Shown piece by piece: positions 18,566 to 26,129 of a stretch of 33,641 nt of DNA. Source of the DNA: a virus; the IMG/VR virus record IMGVR_UViG_3300035703_000282, positions 1 through 33,641 of that record; one strand, given 5' to 3'. Within the stretch, counting starts at the first letter, position 1. Every line of letters starts with the position of its first letter. The notes under the pieces were generated by a model that worked only from the letters and a program-made list of their open reading frames with translations, did not search any database and was not told where the DNA came from. A program made the translations under genes and the position numbers.

Positions 18566-19303
18566 ATGAGCAAAATCAAACTTCAGGGTAACGCATCTGG
18601 AACGGGGACTACAACCGTCCAATCTGCAAACACCTCATCGAACACAACCTTTACGATACCAGGAACAGATGGTACTGCTGGACAGTTTCTGTCTACAGAC
18701 GGTTCAGGTAACTTATCGTTTGCTACGGGCCTGAGTTCAGGCGGTGCGTTAGGTACACCATCGTCGGGGACGTTAACAAACTGTACAGGCTTACCAGTAA
18801 GCACAGGCATTTCAGGATTAGCTGCTAACGTAGCTACATTCTTAGCAACACCTTCGTCTGCTAACTTGGCTGCTGCGCTAACGGATGAGACTGGAACTGG
18901 TGCTAACGTATTTGCTAATACACCAACCCTAGTAACACCGATCTTAGGCACACCGACATCAGGAACACTTAGTAACTGTACGGTAGACGGTACTAACCCA
19001 GTTGGGTATAGAAACGTACCTGTATCGAGCAACTCTACGAATACGCTTGTAGTTGGTGATGTAGGTAAGGTGTTATCGGTAAGCGCAGGACAGACAGTTC
19101 CAAACTCAACCTTTGCTGCTGGTGATGTGGTGGTTATCTTTAACAACTCATCGTCATCCATCACGCTTACGATGTCGATCACAACGGCTTACATAGCTGG
19201 AACGGATAGTGATAAAGCTACGATGACGCTTGCGACCAGAGGTGTTGCGACGATTCTGTTTATCTCCGGTACGGTTTGTGTTGTTTCAGGGAACGTGTCA
19301 TGA
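18566..19303 (+). CDS. Second fibre-like tail protein
   Basis: A 245-residue protein beginning MSKIKLQGNASGTGTTTVQ, a pattern seen in short phage fibre proteins. It shares shaft motifs with the upstream fibre: [10 protein letters not shown] also occurs near residue 113 of that protein, and [13 protein letters not shown] recurs there too. The C-terminal 90 residues (VSSNSTNTLVVGDVGKVLSV onward) are beta-rich and may be a binding head. The gene begins four bases after the fibre stop and its stop overlaps the next start. It may have arisen by duplication of the fibre. Confidence 0.68.
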   Translation: MSKIKLQGNASGTGTTTVQSANTSSNTTFTIPGTDGTAGQFLSTDGSGNLSFATGLSSGGALGTPSSGTLTNCTGLPVSTGISGLAANVATFLATPSSANLAAALTDETGTGANVFANTPTLVTPILGTPTSGTLSNCTVDGTNPVGYRNVPVSSNSTNTLVVGDVGKVLSVSAGQTVPNSTFAAGDVVVIFNNSSSSITLTMSITTAYIAGTDSDKATMTLATRGVATILFISGTVCVVSGNVS

Positions 19304-21060
19304 CAGGCATTTTGTCTATGCTGATTGGGCAGACCTTTGCCGGAGGCGGCGGTGGTGGTTACACCGTCATCCAAACCTTTACAGCTACCTCTACGTGGAC
19401 TTGCCCTGCTGGGGTGACAGAGGTTGAGTATTTGGTGGTGGCTGGTGGTGGGGGTGGTGGAAGATCAATCGGTGGTGGGGGCGGTGCTGGTGGGTTTAGG
19501 ATGGGAACAGGTTTAACCGTTTCCTCTACTGGTGGCCCTAATTCAGACGGCACTTACACCATAAATGTTGGAGGCGCTGGTGCGGGTGGGCCACATGCCG
19601 TTAATACTGACGGTGGAAGCGGCGGTGATTCTTATATTCAAGGCGCTCCAATTACCGCAAGTCCATCGGCTCCCGGAAACCCATACGCAAATGCTTTAGT
19701 TGCTTTTGGCGGCGGTGGCGGTGGTGGTTATAGTTTTCCAGTTGCAGGAAGAAACGGTTTGAATGGAGGTTCCGGTGGCGGCGGGGGATCGGGAGATACA
19801 ACAGGTGGTTCTGGTGGTTCAGGCAATACGCCTTCTGCACCGTCTGGCGCTCCTAGCCCATATAACGCCAATCAAGGTAGCAATGGCGGAGCCGGTAAAA
19901 GCGGAGGAAGCCCGTGGTTGGGTGGCGGCGGCGGTGGTTCTGATACAGCAGGCGTAGCAGCAACCTCAACTAATGCAGGAAACGGTGGCTCTGCAATTCC
20001 TAGTTCGATCACAGGCGCATCAGTAGCTTACGCAGGCGGGGGAGGAGGTGGCGCTTATTCTTCTCCCGGAGTTGCTGGTTCTGGTGGCTCTTCTATAGGT
20101 GGTGGTGGTGCTGCTACAAATGGAGCAACAGGAGGAACTGGAACCAGCACTGGTGGAAACGGAAGTACCAATACAGGTAGCGGTGGCGGCGGCGCTGGAT
20201 ACAACGCAGGCTCAAGCGGCGCAGGCGGCTCCGGTATCGTCATCCTAAAGTACACCGTTGCTAGCCAAACCGTCTTTGTATTCAAAGGCACGACTACGTG
20301 GAAATGCCCGACAGGTGTTACCAGTGTTGACTATCTTGTGGTTGCGGGTGGGGGTGGGTCTGGCGTTAATCGTGGTGGTGCGGGTGGTGCTGGAGGCTTT
20401 AGAACTGGCACGGGTTTATCTGTTACTTCTGGTACTGCTTACACAATTACTGTAGGTGCTGGTGGTGCTGGTGGCGTTGGTGGATCATCTCAGCCATCAG
20501 GGTCTTCTGGTGGTAACTCAACATTTAGCACGATTACAAGCACCGGCGGCGGTTATGGCTCTGGTCGCGTTGCAAGCCCTCAAACGGGACAAGGAGGTTC
20601 TGGTGGATCAGGCGGCGGCGCTGCGTCTAGTGATGGCGGTAATTCATCGGTTACTGGCGGGTCGGGAAATGCCGGAGGTTATACACCCTCAGAAGGAAAC
20701 AACGGCGGCGCAGGCGCGTCATCCCCATCTGTTGGTTCTGGCGGCGGTGGTGGCGCTTCTGCTGCTGGCACAGCCGGATCATCCGTCGGTGGCGCTGGTG
20801 GGAATGGAACAGCCTCAAGTATTAGTGGTTCTTCAGTGACCTATGCTGGTGGGGGCGGTGGTGGCGGCGATAGTCCAAGCAGCGGCGCCCCGGGTGGAAC
20901 TGGTGGTGGTGGCGCTGGTAAAGCAGGTGGTGGTGGTGTAGGCACCGCAGGAACGGCAAACACTGGTGGTGGTGCTGGAACTCCCGGCAGCAGCCCACCT
21001 CCGTATGTTGATGGAGCCGCAGGTGGCTCCGGTATCGTTATCATAAAAATAAATCAATAA
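19300..21060 (+). CDS. Glycine-rich tail adhesin with two tandem modules
   Basis: A 586-residue protein, over a third glycine. It has two modules, each starting with a small beta unit (TATSTWTCPAGVTEVEYLVV and GTTTWKCPTGVTSVDYLVV). Each runs through hundreds of residues of GGGG, GGSG and GGAG repeats and closes with AGGSGIVI(L/I)K. Long glycine repeats of this type can form polyglycine-II helix bundles, as known for the gp38 adhesin of phage S16. This is a plausible receptor-binding tip, but that role is inference. The ATG at 19300 overlaps the previous stop and has CAGGGAA upstream. An in-frame TTG at 19276 is less likely. The fibre cluster context supports a tail location. Confidence 0.72.
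   Translation: MTGILSMLIGQTFAGGGGGGYTVIQTFTATSTWTCPAGVTEVEYLVVAGGGGGGRSIGGGGGAGGFRMGTGLTVSSTGGPNSDGTYTINVGGAGAGGPHAVNTDGGSGGDSYIQGAPITASPSAPGNPYANALVAFGGGGGGGYSFPVAGRNGLNGGSGGGGGSGDTTGGSGGSGNTPSAPSGAPSPYNANQGSNGGAGKSGGSPWLGGGGGGSDTAGVAATSTNAGNGGSAIPSSITGASVAYAGGGGGGAYSSPGVAGSGGSSIGGGGAATNGATGGTGTSTGGNGSTNTGSGGGGAGYNAGSSGAGGSGIVILKYTVASQTVFVFKGTTTWKCPTGVTSVDYLVVAGGGGSGVNRGGAGGAGGFRTGTGLSVTSGTAYTITVGAGGAGGVGGSSQPSGSSGGNSTFSTITSTGGGYGSGRVASPQTGQGGSGGSGGGAASSDGGNSSVTGGSGNAGGYTPSEGNNGGAGASSPSVGSGGGGGASAAGTAGSSVGGAGGNGTASSISGSSVTYAGGGGGGGDSPSSGAPGGTGGGGAGKAGGGGVGTAGTANTGGGAGTPGSSPPPYVDGAAGGSGIVIIKINQ
19360..20256 (+). repeat. Glycine-rich module 1
   Basis: First of two tandem coding modules. It opens with a Trp-Thr-Cys-Pro-Ala-Gly-Val motif and ends with SGIVILKYTV. 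Internally it has a Cys-free Gly/Ser/Thr-rich body with several GGGGGG blocks. Confidence 0.72.
20257..21057 (+). repeat. Glycine-rich module 2
   Basis: Second module. It opens with Trp-Lys-Cys-Pro-Thr-Gly-Val and DYLVVAGGGG, continues with GGFRTGTGL (matching GGFRMGTGL of module 1) and ends SGIVIIKINQ at the stop codon. It is about 30 residues shorter than module 1. Confidence 0.72.
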
Positions 21061-21068
21061 GAGGTTCT

Positions 21069-21323
21069 ATGACAACAAAGGTATTTAGGTTTCTGGGGAT
21101 TGACACAGCAATGCACCTACTACGTCCAGGTGCGAAGTGGGAGATCAGTAACAACGTCTTTACAAGATGGGATGATCCTAGACCATGCCCAAGCATAGAA
21201 GAAGTGTATTGGGTTATGGACAAGATCAAAGAGTTTGAAGAAATGATTCCTACGATTTGGTTGCCTGAGCAACTAGAGGAAATGGGTATCAGGCAAAAGG
21301 AAATTGAAGATGCAATTGCATAA
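21069..21323 (+). CDS. Small tail-associated protein (XkdW-like)
   Basis: An 84-residue protein. The LLRPGAKWEISNN segment followed by an acidic helix (SIEEVYWVMDKIKEFEEM) resembles short phage proteins that occur just after fibre genes and are sometimes named XkdW-like. AGAGG precedes the ATG. It may be a chaperone or accessory for the adhesins upstream. The family resemblance is moderate and the function is unknown. Confidence 0.55.
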   Translation: MTTKVFRFLGIDTAMHLLRPGAKWEISNNVFTRWDDPRPCPSIEEVYWVMDKIKEFEEMIPTIWLPEQLEEMGIRQKEIEDAIA

Positions 21324-21912
21324 TCTGTTTCCTACGCCAGTAGGCTTTGCAGAGCTTGGCAGACCCTTAAGCGATGAGGAGCTGTTCTTCATTCGTGGGC
21401 TTGAAACAAGACCCAACATGGGTAACACCACAAGTACAGATAACTTCGTACTGCGTAACCCTGCGCTAACAAGCCTACGTTCGTTCGTAGAAGATAGTGT
21501 TTCGGATTACTTCAAAAGCACAGTCAATCCAAAGCACAACGTAAGCCTGAGAGTGACCCAAAGTTGGTGTAACTACTCGGAACCAGGGCAATACCATCAC
21601 AAACACGCACATCCTAATAGCTACATATCAGGTGTGTTTTATGTGCAGACAAACGCTGATGACAGGATTTACTTCTACCGTGATGGATGGCAGCAGATCA
21701 AGTTTCCTCCTGAGACATGGAACCCGTACAACTCTGAGTCTTGGTGGTTTGAAGCCACAGCAGGAAAGCTGATTCTGTTTCCGTCAAGCCTGACGCATAT
21801 GGTTCCTGAAGTCAAAGGCGATGACACTAGGATTTCACTATCGTTTAACACCTTCCCCGTCGGTGTCGTTGGGGAAGAAATGGATTTAACTGGATTAAAG
21901 CTGGAGGCGTAG
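21310..21912 (+). CDS. 2-oxoglutarate/Fe(II)-dependent oxygenase
   Basis: Predicted hydroxylase using 2-oxoglutarate, oxygen and ferrous iron. The 200-residue protein has the layout of the phage 2OG-Fe(II) oxygenase family. The iron-binding segment is HKHAHPNSYISGVFYVQ, with H99/H101 as first ligands, and the distal ligand is H163 in SSLTHMVPEV. R174 (DDTRISLSFN) would bind the 2-oxoglutarate carboxylate. I take the ATG at 21310, with AGGA eight bases upstream, rather than a TTG at 21304. The gene overlaps the preceding small gene by 14 bases. The substrate is unknown; fibre or capsid protein side chains are possible. Confidence 0.87.
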   Translation: MQLHNLFPTPVGFAELGRPLSDEELFFIRGLETRPNMGNTTSTDNFVLRNPALTSLRSFVEDSVSDYFKSTVNPKHNVSLRVTQSWCNYSEPGQYHHKHAHPNSYISGVFYVQTNADDRIYFYRDGWQQIKFPPETWNPYNSESWWFEATAGKLILFPSSLTHMVPEVKGDDTRISLSFNTFPVGVVGEEMDLTGLKLEA

Positions 21913-22278
21913 ATGAGTCATTTCGCAAAAATTGACGAAAACGGATTGGTGCTGCAAGTTGTTGTGGTTGACAACAAAGATACGGCTGATGCTTTTGGCG
22001 TTGAAAAGGAACACATTGGCGCCGCACACCTAGAAAAGATTCTCGGTGGTACTTGGAAGCAGACAAGTTACAACGGCAACATGCGTAAGAACTATGCAGG
22101 GATTGGTTATACCTACAGGTCAGACATTGATGCGTTTGTGCCACCACAGCCTTTTGCTAGTTGGATTTTGAACAACGACACGGCGCAATGGGAGGCTCCC
22201 ACACCCATGCCTACAGACGGAAATATGTACAGTTGGGATGAGTCAACCGTTAACTGGGTTGAGGTAAACAATGGCTAA
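21913..22278 (+). CDS. Conserved phage structural-region protein
   Basis: A 121-residue protein. The pattern MSHFAKIDENGLVLQVVVVD, a central NMRKNYAGIGYTYRSDIDAF and a C-terminal FASWILNNDTAQWEAPTPMP recall a small protein widespread in cyanophages and other aquatic phages beside tail and oxygenase genes. Its function is not known to me. The ribosome site GGAGG lies five bases before the ATG. The gene overlaps the next by eight bases. Confidence 0.7.
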   Translation: MSHFAKIDENGLVLQVVVVDNKDTADAFGVEKEHIGAAHLEKILGGTWKQTSYNGNMRKNYAGIGYTYRSDIDAFVPPQPFASWILNNDTAQWEAPTPMPTDGNMYSWDESTVNWVEVNNG

Positions 22279-22834
22279 CGTCCTCAATGCTGCTACCGCT
22301 GGAACCTCGATTACGTCTGACAACACAGACATTCTAGAGATCAAGACAGCAGGTACTACAGCACTTACCTTCTCTGCTGCGCAGGCAGCAACCTTTGCTA
22401 AACAGTTATCGCTAGCCTCTACATCGTCACAGATCGGTGCAAAGCTACAAGGCGTGGTTGAGACCATCACAGTCTCTGCTACAGCAGCCACAGGTACGAT
22501 TAACTTTGACACGACGACTCAGGGTGTCCTGTACTACACAACGAATGCCTCTGGGAACTTCACAGTCAACTTCAGAGCCTCTTCAGGTACTTCTCTGAAT
22601 ACTGCAATGGCTACAGGCGAAGTCTTAACCTGTGCCTTTCTGGTGACGAATGGAAGTACTGCTTACTACAACTCTGCCGTACAGGTAGATGGTTCGTCAG
22701 TCACTCCTAAGTGGCTAGGTGGTACTGCTCCTACTGCGGGTAACGCTTCTTCCATTGACGTTTACTCTTACTCCATCATCAAGACTGGATCAGCTACGTT
22801 CACGGTCTTGGCTTCTCAGTCTCGGTACGCATAA
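22271..22834 (+). CDS. Beta-rich tail/adhesin protein
   Basis: A 187-residue Ser/Thr/Ala-rich protein. The N-terminal part (SDNTDILEIKTAGTTALTFS) resembles a fibre shaft unit. From about residue 60 the sequence (VVETITVSATAATGTINFDT, then QGVLYYTTNASGNFTVNFR) reads as a compact beta-sandwich, seen in fibre-tip-like proteins of aquatic phages. GAGGT precedes the start. Its stop overlaps the next ATG (TAATG). Probably part of the receptor-binding apparatus, by context. Confidence 0.6.
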   Translation: MANVLNAATAGTSITSDNTDILEIKTAGTTALTFSAAQAATFAKQLSLASTSSQIGAKLQGVVETITVSATAATGTINFDTTTQGVLYYTTNASGNFTVNFRASSGTSLNTAMATGEVLTCAFLVTNGSTAYYNSAVQVDGSSVTPKWLGGTAPTAGNASSIDVYSYSIIKTGSATFTVLASQSRYA

Positions 22835-23490
22835 TGCCGCTCTTAGAAGCATTAGGTGGTGGCTCTGTTAGAGGCTTTGGCCCAGGATCTGGTGCTAGAG
22901 GCCCGTCTGCTATCGGTGAGTTCTGGCAGGGTGGTTACTACGCAGGGCAGATCGAGTTCGGTGGAAGCAGGTACTATCTCTTAGTCTCTCCTAAGTCGTC
23001 CGGTGAGAACACCTCTGTAAGCTACAAGACTGCTGCTACGTCTGACTCTCTAGGTCTGTCTACTTATGACGGTGCAACCAACACAGCAGAGTTAGACTCA
23101 GCGACTTATCCTGCTGCTCAGTGGTGTGCTGCACTGACAATCAATGGTTACTCGGATTGGTATCTGCCTGCGCTTTATGAGCTAGAGATTTGCTACTACA
23201 ACCTAAAACCAACCACACAGTCTAATAGCACTTCCTACGGAACAAACTCCTATTCAGTACCATCCAGAGGTTCTAACTACACAACAGGTACACCAGCACA
23301 AACAAGTGTTGCAGCATTTCAGTCTGGAGGCTCTGAAGCCTTTGCAACGTCTTTAAGAACATGGTCTAGCACCAACGCTGGTGTAGGCCTTACAACAGCC
23401 GTTAGAATTGATTTCTTAGATGGCAGTCAGTTCAATAACTCGAAAACTCAATCTTTAATCGCAAGAGCTATTCGTAAAGTCGCTGTGTGA
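22834..23490 (+). CDS. DUF1566 / C-type-lectin-like domain protein
   Basis: A 218-residue protein whose core matches the DUF1566 pattern: WCAALTINGYSDWYLPALYE with a following ELE, and a final segment SLIARAIRKVAV equivalent to the RAVR ending. This family has a C-type-lectin-like fold and often serves in surface binding. The N-terminus is Gly-rich (ALGGGSVRGFGPGSGARG) and may attach to the tail. No reverse transcriptase or template repeat is present, so it is not a diversity-generating target here. It probably ends the adhesion block before the lysis genes. Confidence 0.72.
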   Translation: MPLLEALGGGSVRGFGPGSGARGPSAIGEFWQGGYYAGQIEFGGSRYYLLVSPKSSGENTSVSYKTAATSDSLGLSTYDGATNTAELDSATYPAAQWCAALTINGYSDWYLPALYELEICYYNLKPTTQSNSTSYGTNSYSVPSRGSNYTTGTPAQTSVAAFQSGGSEAFATSLRTWSSTNAGVGLTTAVRIDFLDGSQFNNSKTQSLIARAIRKVAV

Positions 23491-23497
23491 GGTTGTC

Positions 23498-23716
23498 ATG
23501 TCTCCGGAACAAAAGTCAGATGTACTTACGGAAGTTGTAAAAGCAACACCTCCTGTTGTTATTACAACCGCAGTTACTGTAGGTGGACTGACCTTAAACG
23601 AATGGGTAGCAGTTGCTACCTTGCTCTACATTGTGTTACAGTCCGGCTGGCTTGTCTGGAAATGGTTCCATGCCATAAAAGATAAGAAGAATGAAGCACA
23701 ATCTTCCAATAGTTAA
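23498..23716 (+). CDS. Holin candidate, small class II-like
   Basis: A 72-residue membrane protein. Hydrophobic segments lie at about 18-31 (PPVVITTAVTVGGL) and 33-57 (NEWVAVATLLYIVLQSGWLV), followed by a charged tail (KDKKNEAQ). The NEW motif before the second segment is seen in small phage holins. GAGGT precedes the start. Location at the head of the lysis block fits a pore-forming protein that times lysis. Whether this or the 25360 gene is the active holin cannot be decided from sequence. Confidence 0.72.
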   Translation: MSPEQKSDVLTEVVKATPPVVITTAVTVGGLTLNEWVAVATLLYIVLQSGWLVWKWFHAIKDKKNEAQSSNS

Positions 23717-23957
23717 AGTAGTTTGGGAAGATGCCTGCCACGACACTCTGGGGTGGGGTGATAGCCCAGAGAAAGCCAGGGAATTTCAGGTTCCGCTTGT
23801 TGTTTCTGTAGGTTTTTTGATTGCGGAAAACAAGCAGGGCGTGAAAATTTGTCAGTCATTGACTGACGACGCAATTGCTCAGTCTTTGGTTATTCCGAGA
23901 AAGATGATCCAAAGTATCGAGCGCGGAGCTTGGCGTGAGAAAAAAGTCCGAAGATGA
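23691..23957 (+). CDS. Conserved small phage protein
   Basis: An 88-residue soluble protein. Its pattern is a VVWEDA opening, then FQVPLVVSVGFLIAENKQGV, then LVIPRKMIQSIERGA. This resembles a beta-rich small protein common in proteobacterial phages, with SVGFL and IPR...I as its marks. It overlaps the holin candidate by 26 bases and the phosphoesterase by 23. No function is known to me. Confidence 0.62.
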   Translation: MKHNLPIVKVVWEDACHDTLGWGDSPEKAREFQVPLVVSVGFLIAENKQGVKICQSLTDDAIAQSLVIPRKMIQSIERGAWREKKVRR

Positions 23958-24870
23958 AGAGTTCATCAAAGTCTGGAAAGAGTTAGGTAGCCCAACAAAG
24001 ATTGCAGATCGTCTTGGTATTGCGGTTCGCAACGTCTACGAACGACGTCGGACAATCGAGAAAACCCACAATATCCTGCTCCCAACCAAAGACGGTCGTT
24101 TCACCATACCTGAGAATCGCAGGCGAGCAACCCTAGAAACTGAAGGCTATGTGCTTGTCTTTAGCGACGCTCACTTCATGCCTGGAGAACCCTCTGTAGG
24201 CTTCAAAGCCCTCCTGAAACTCATCAAGACCTTAAAGCCTAAAGCGGTTATTGCAAACGGCGACATCCTTGATGGCGGGACTATAAGCAAGTACGGCGCG
24301 ATGGACTGGGAACCCGTTACAAACCTTCGTGACGAACTAGAGGCAGTCCAGTGGCATATGGATCAGATCGTGAAGGCTTGTAAGGGTCTAGGAACCTTCT
24401 TACATCGAACAACAGGCAACCATGACATTCGGTTTGACAAGAGGTTAGCCGGCGCGGTTCCTGAGTACAAAGGGATTGCCGGAACATGTCTTAAAGATCA
24501 TATTCCTGAGTGGTCTGTCAGTTGGTCGGTCATGGTCAACGATCTTTGCATGATTAAGCACAGGCTCCAACACGGCGGTATCCACTCAGGATATAACAAC
24601 ACGTTGAAAGCGGGGATCTCTACGGTCTCAGGGCATACCCATCTTTTAGAGGTCAAGGGCTGGGGCGACTATCGCGGGAGAAGGTACGGGGTCTCAACAG
24701 GGATGCTGGCTGATCCTGACGGAAACCAGTTTGCTTACATCGAGGATAATCCGGTTCCCTGGTGTTCGGGGTTTGCTGTCTTGTGTTTTAGAGATGGTTT
24801 ACTCTTGCCTCCTGAACTCGTAGAAGTCATCGAGGGCACTGCGTATTTCCGAGGAGCGGCAGTTGGCTAA
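23935..24870 (+). CDS. Calcineurin-like metallophosphoesterase with N-terminal HTH
   Basis: A 311-residue predicted phosphohydrolase with a two-metal centre. The full motif set is present: D78-x-H80 (FSDAHF), G109-D110 (NGDILD), G161NHD164 and G233HTH236, plus H209 and H213 between them. Residues about 14-45 (GSPTKIADRLGIAVRNVYER) look like a helix-turn-helix. The start is GTG at 23935, supported by GGAG six bases upstream. No in-frame ATG lies near. The substrate could be nucleotides, nucleic acid or protein phosphate. It lies between two lysis genes and is co-translated with them, but nothing shows a lysis role. Confidence 0.87.
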   Translation: MRKKSEDEEFIKVWKELGSPTKIADRLGIAVRNVYERRRTIEKTHNILLPTKDGRFTIPENRRRATLETEGYVLVFSDAHFMPGEPSVGFKALLKLIKTLKPKAVIANGDILDGGTISKYGAMDWEPVTNLRDELEAVQWHMDQIVKACKGLGTFLHRTTGNHDIRFDKRLAGAVPEYKGIAGTCLKDHIPEWSVSWSVMVNDLCMIKHRLQHGGIHSGYNNTLKAGISTVSGHTHLLEVKGWGDYRGRRYGVSTGMLADPDGNQFAYIEDNPVPWCSGFAVLCFRDGLLLPPELVEVIEGTAYFRGAAVG

Positions 24871-25363
24871 CTTTGAACAAGCGTACGACAAGATGATGGA
24901 GGACGAGGGAGGTTACGTTCTTCATGAAGTACAAGGAGATCGTGGCGGTCAGACCTACGCGGGTATTGCTCGCAAGATGCACCCCAAATGGGAGGGCTGG
25001 AATCATATTGACTACCAGGAAACGCCTCCAACGCAGTTAGTCAGAGACTTCTATAAAGATAACTTTTGGGACAAGATAAAAGGCGATGATTTAACGCATG
25101 ACGTTATAGCCTCGTCCATCTTTAACTTTGCTGTTAACGCTGGCGTTCCCGTATCTATCAAACTTGCCCAGATATGCGTCAAAACGGCCCCAGATGGCGT
25201 TATTGGCCCTAAGACCATATCAGCACTCAACCAAGTTAATCCTGAGCTCTTCGTGGCTTATTACGCGCTAGCAAAGATTGCTAGGTATCGTGACATTGTG
25301 ACGCGAGATAGAAGTCAGATGAAGTTCATGTTAGGTTGGATCAACAGGACGCTCAAGCTATGA
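24863..25363 (+). CDS. Endolysin, GH108-type N-acetylmuramidase
   Basis: Cuts the glycan strands of peptidoglycan to release progeny. The catalytic Glu is E15 in the EGGY motif (MEDEGGYVL). The segment GDRGGQTYAGIA matches the family's second motif, and the C-terminal half (TAPDGVIGPKTISALN) matches the peptidoglycan-binding part of this family. The 166-residue length is typical. The start is TTG at 24863: GAGGAG ends six bases before it. The next ATG, at 24892, would remove the first helix just before the catalytic Glu. No signal peptide is seen, so release needs a holin. The stop overlaps the next start. Confidence 0.9.
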   Translation: MANFEQAYDKMMEDEGGYVLHEVQGDRGGQTYAGIARKMHPKWEGWNHIDYQETPPTQLVRDFYKDNFWDKIKGDDLTHDVIASSIFNFAVNAGVPVSIKLAQICVKTAPDGVIGPKTISALNQVNPELFVAYYALAKIARYRDIVTRDRSQMKFMLGWINRTLKL

Positions 25364-25773
25364 ACCTGTTAGGAATCTCTTCCATCGTTGATTCGGTTGG
25401 TAAGGTCATCGGAGACTTGCATACGTCCGACAAGGAACGCATGGAGCTCGAGCTCGAGGCCAAGCGTATCGACCAAGCGATAGACCTCGGTCAAATGGAA
25501 GTTAACAAGGTCGAGGCTGCTAACCAGAATATGTTCGTTGCTGGCTGGAGACCTGCTATTGGTTGGGTAGGGGCGGGCGCGATGTTCTACCAGTTTCTTC
25601 TCTACCCTCTTTTGGTCTGGGCGTGGACTTGGATGCAGGCAGAACAGATTGTCCCGCAGGAGGTAAAGCCTCCTCCCATGTTAGATACCGACGCTTTGTG
25701 GGTTATTTTGAGCGGTATGCTTGGGATTGCTGGGATGCGTTCTTTCGAGAAAAGTCGCGGTGTTGCGCGGTAA
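25360..25773 (+). CDS. Holin_3TM-like membrane protein
   Basis: A 137-residue protein of the 3TM holin type first named from gene transfer agents. It has a charged helical N-terminal half (KERMELELEAKRIDQAIDL), then the conserved WRPAIGWVGAGAMFYQFLL at residues 63-81. Membrane segments follow at about 66-92 and 112-126 (LWVILSGMLGIAGMRSFE). Family members end with a similar GMRSFEK. The ATG overlaps the endolysin stop (ATGA); an in-frame TTG at 25336 is less likely. It may be a second holin or a spanin-like partner. The last 71 bases overlap a gene on the other strand. Confidence 0.82.
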   Translation: MNLLGISSIVDSVGKVIGDLHTSDKERMELELEAKRIDQAIDLGQMEVNKVEAANQNMFVAGWRPAIGWVGAGAMFYQFLLYPLLVWAWTWMQAEQIVPQEVKPPPMLDTDALWVILSGMLGIAGMRSFEKSRGVAR

Positions 25774-25978
25774 CTTCGTCTCGTACCATCTGGCCGATCT
25801 TTACTCCGTGAACCCTGTCAATCTTCTCGATGATCGGAAGTCTTTTGTTCTTAGGTAAGTTTAGGATCATCTTCGCCCAGTCCTGAACGACAAACGGCAA
25901 CGCTTTTTCATACGCTGCCGTTATCTCCTCTATGTTAGATGTTTTAACCTTCTTGATAAGGTTGATCCACGAGGCCAC
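25703..25978 (-). CDS. Small conserved early protein, last gene of the minus operon
   Basis: Unrecognised protein of 91 residues if translated from the GTG at 25978, which has GGAG ten bases upstream. An ATG at 26077 is in frame but would overlap most of the neighbouring gene. The body is helical (EEITAAYEKALPFVVQDWAK), followed by NLPKNKRLPIIEKIDRVHG and a charged tail. The middle part recalls short phage proteins with a helix-hairpin of unknown role. Its 3' end is antisense to the end of the 3TM holin gene. Confidence 0.5.
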   Translation of the reverse strand: MASWINLIKKVKTSNIEEITAAYEKALPFVVQDWAKMILNLPKNKRLPIIEKIDRVHGVKIGQMVRDEVTAQHRDFSRKNASQQSQAYRSK

Positions 25979-26129
25979 GGATCGACCACTCCTTAAACGC
26001 TTTGTGCTTTGCCATTGTGTCTGGGCACTCGGTTGATGGAGGTATCCAGCCGTGTTCTCTCCAGATCTCCTCGACAAGCCTGAAGCGTTCTTTCCTCGTC
26101 TGAGTCTTGATTAAGTCTTGCCAACTCAT
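25944..26129 (-). CDS. Small early protein
   Basis: A 61-residue charged protein (SWQDLIKTQTRKERFRLVEE onward) with no recognised domain. Its ATG overlaps the stop of the upstream gene (ATGA) and is preceded by GAAAGG six bases away, so translation from here is well supported. It ends inside the beginning of the last gene of the operon. Function unknown. Confidence 0.6.
   Translation of the reverse strand: MSWQDLIKTQTRKERFRLVEEIWREHGWIPPSTECPDTMAKHKAFKEWSIRGLVDQPYQEG

Noticed and set aside
19359-20291. Proline-rich open frames on the minus strand opposite the glycine-rich adhesin
   Set aside because: Runs of GGX codons read in reverse always give Pro-rich frames; no ribosome sites, and the plus frame explains the sequence.
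22834-23490. Diversity-generating retroelement target, because of the C-type-lectin-like DUF1566 fold
   Set aside because: No reverse transcriptase gene and no near-repeat of the 3' end of this gene were seen anywhere in the window.
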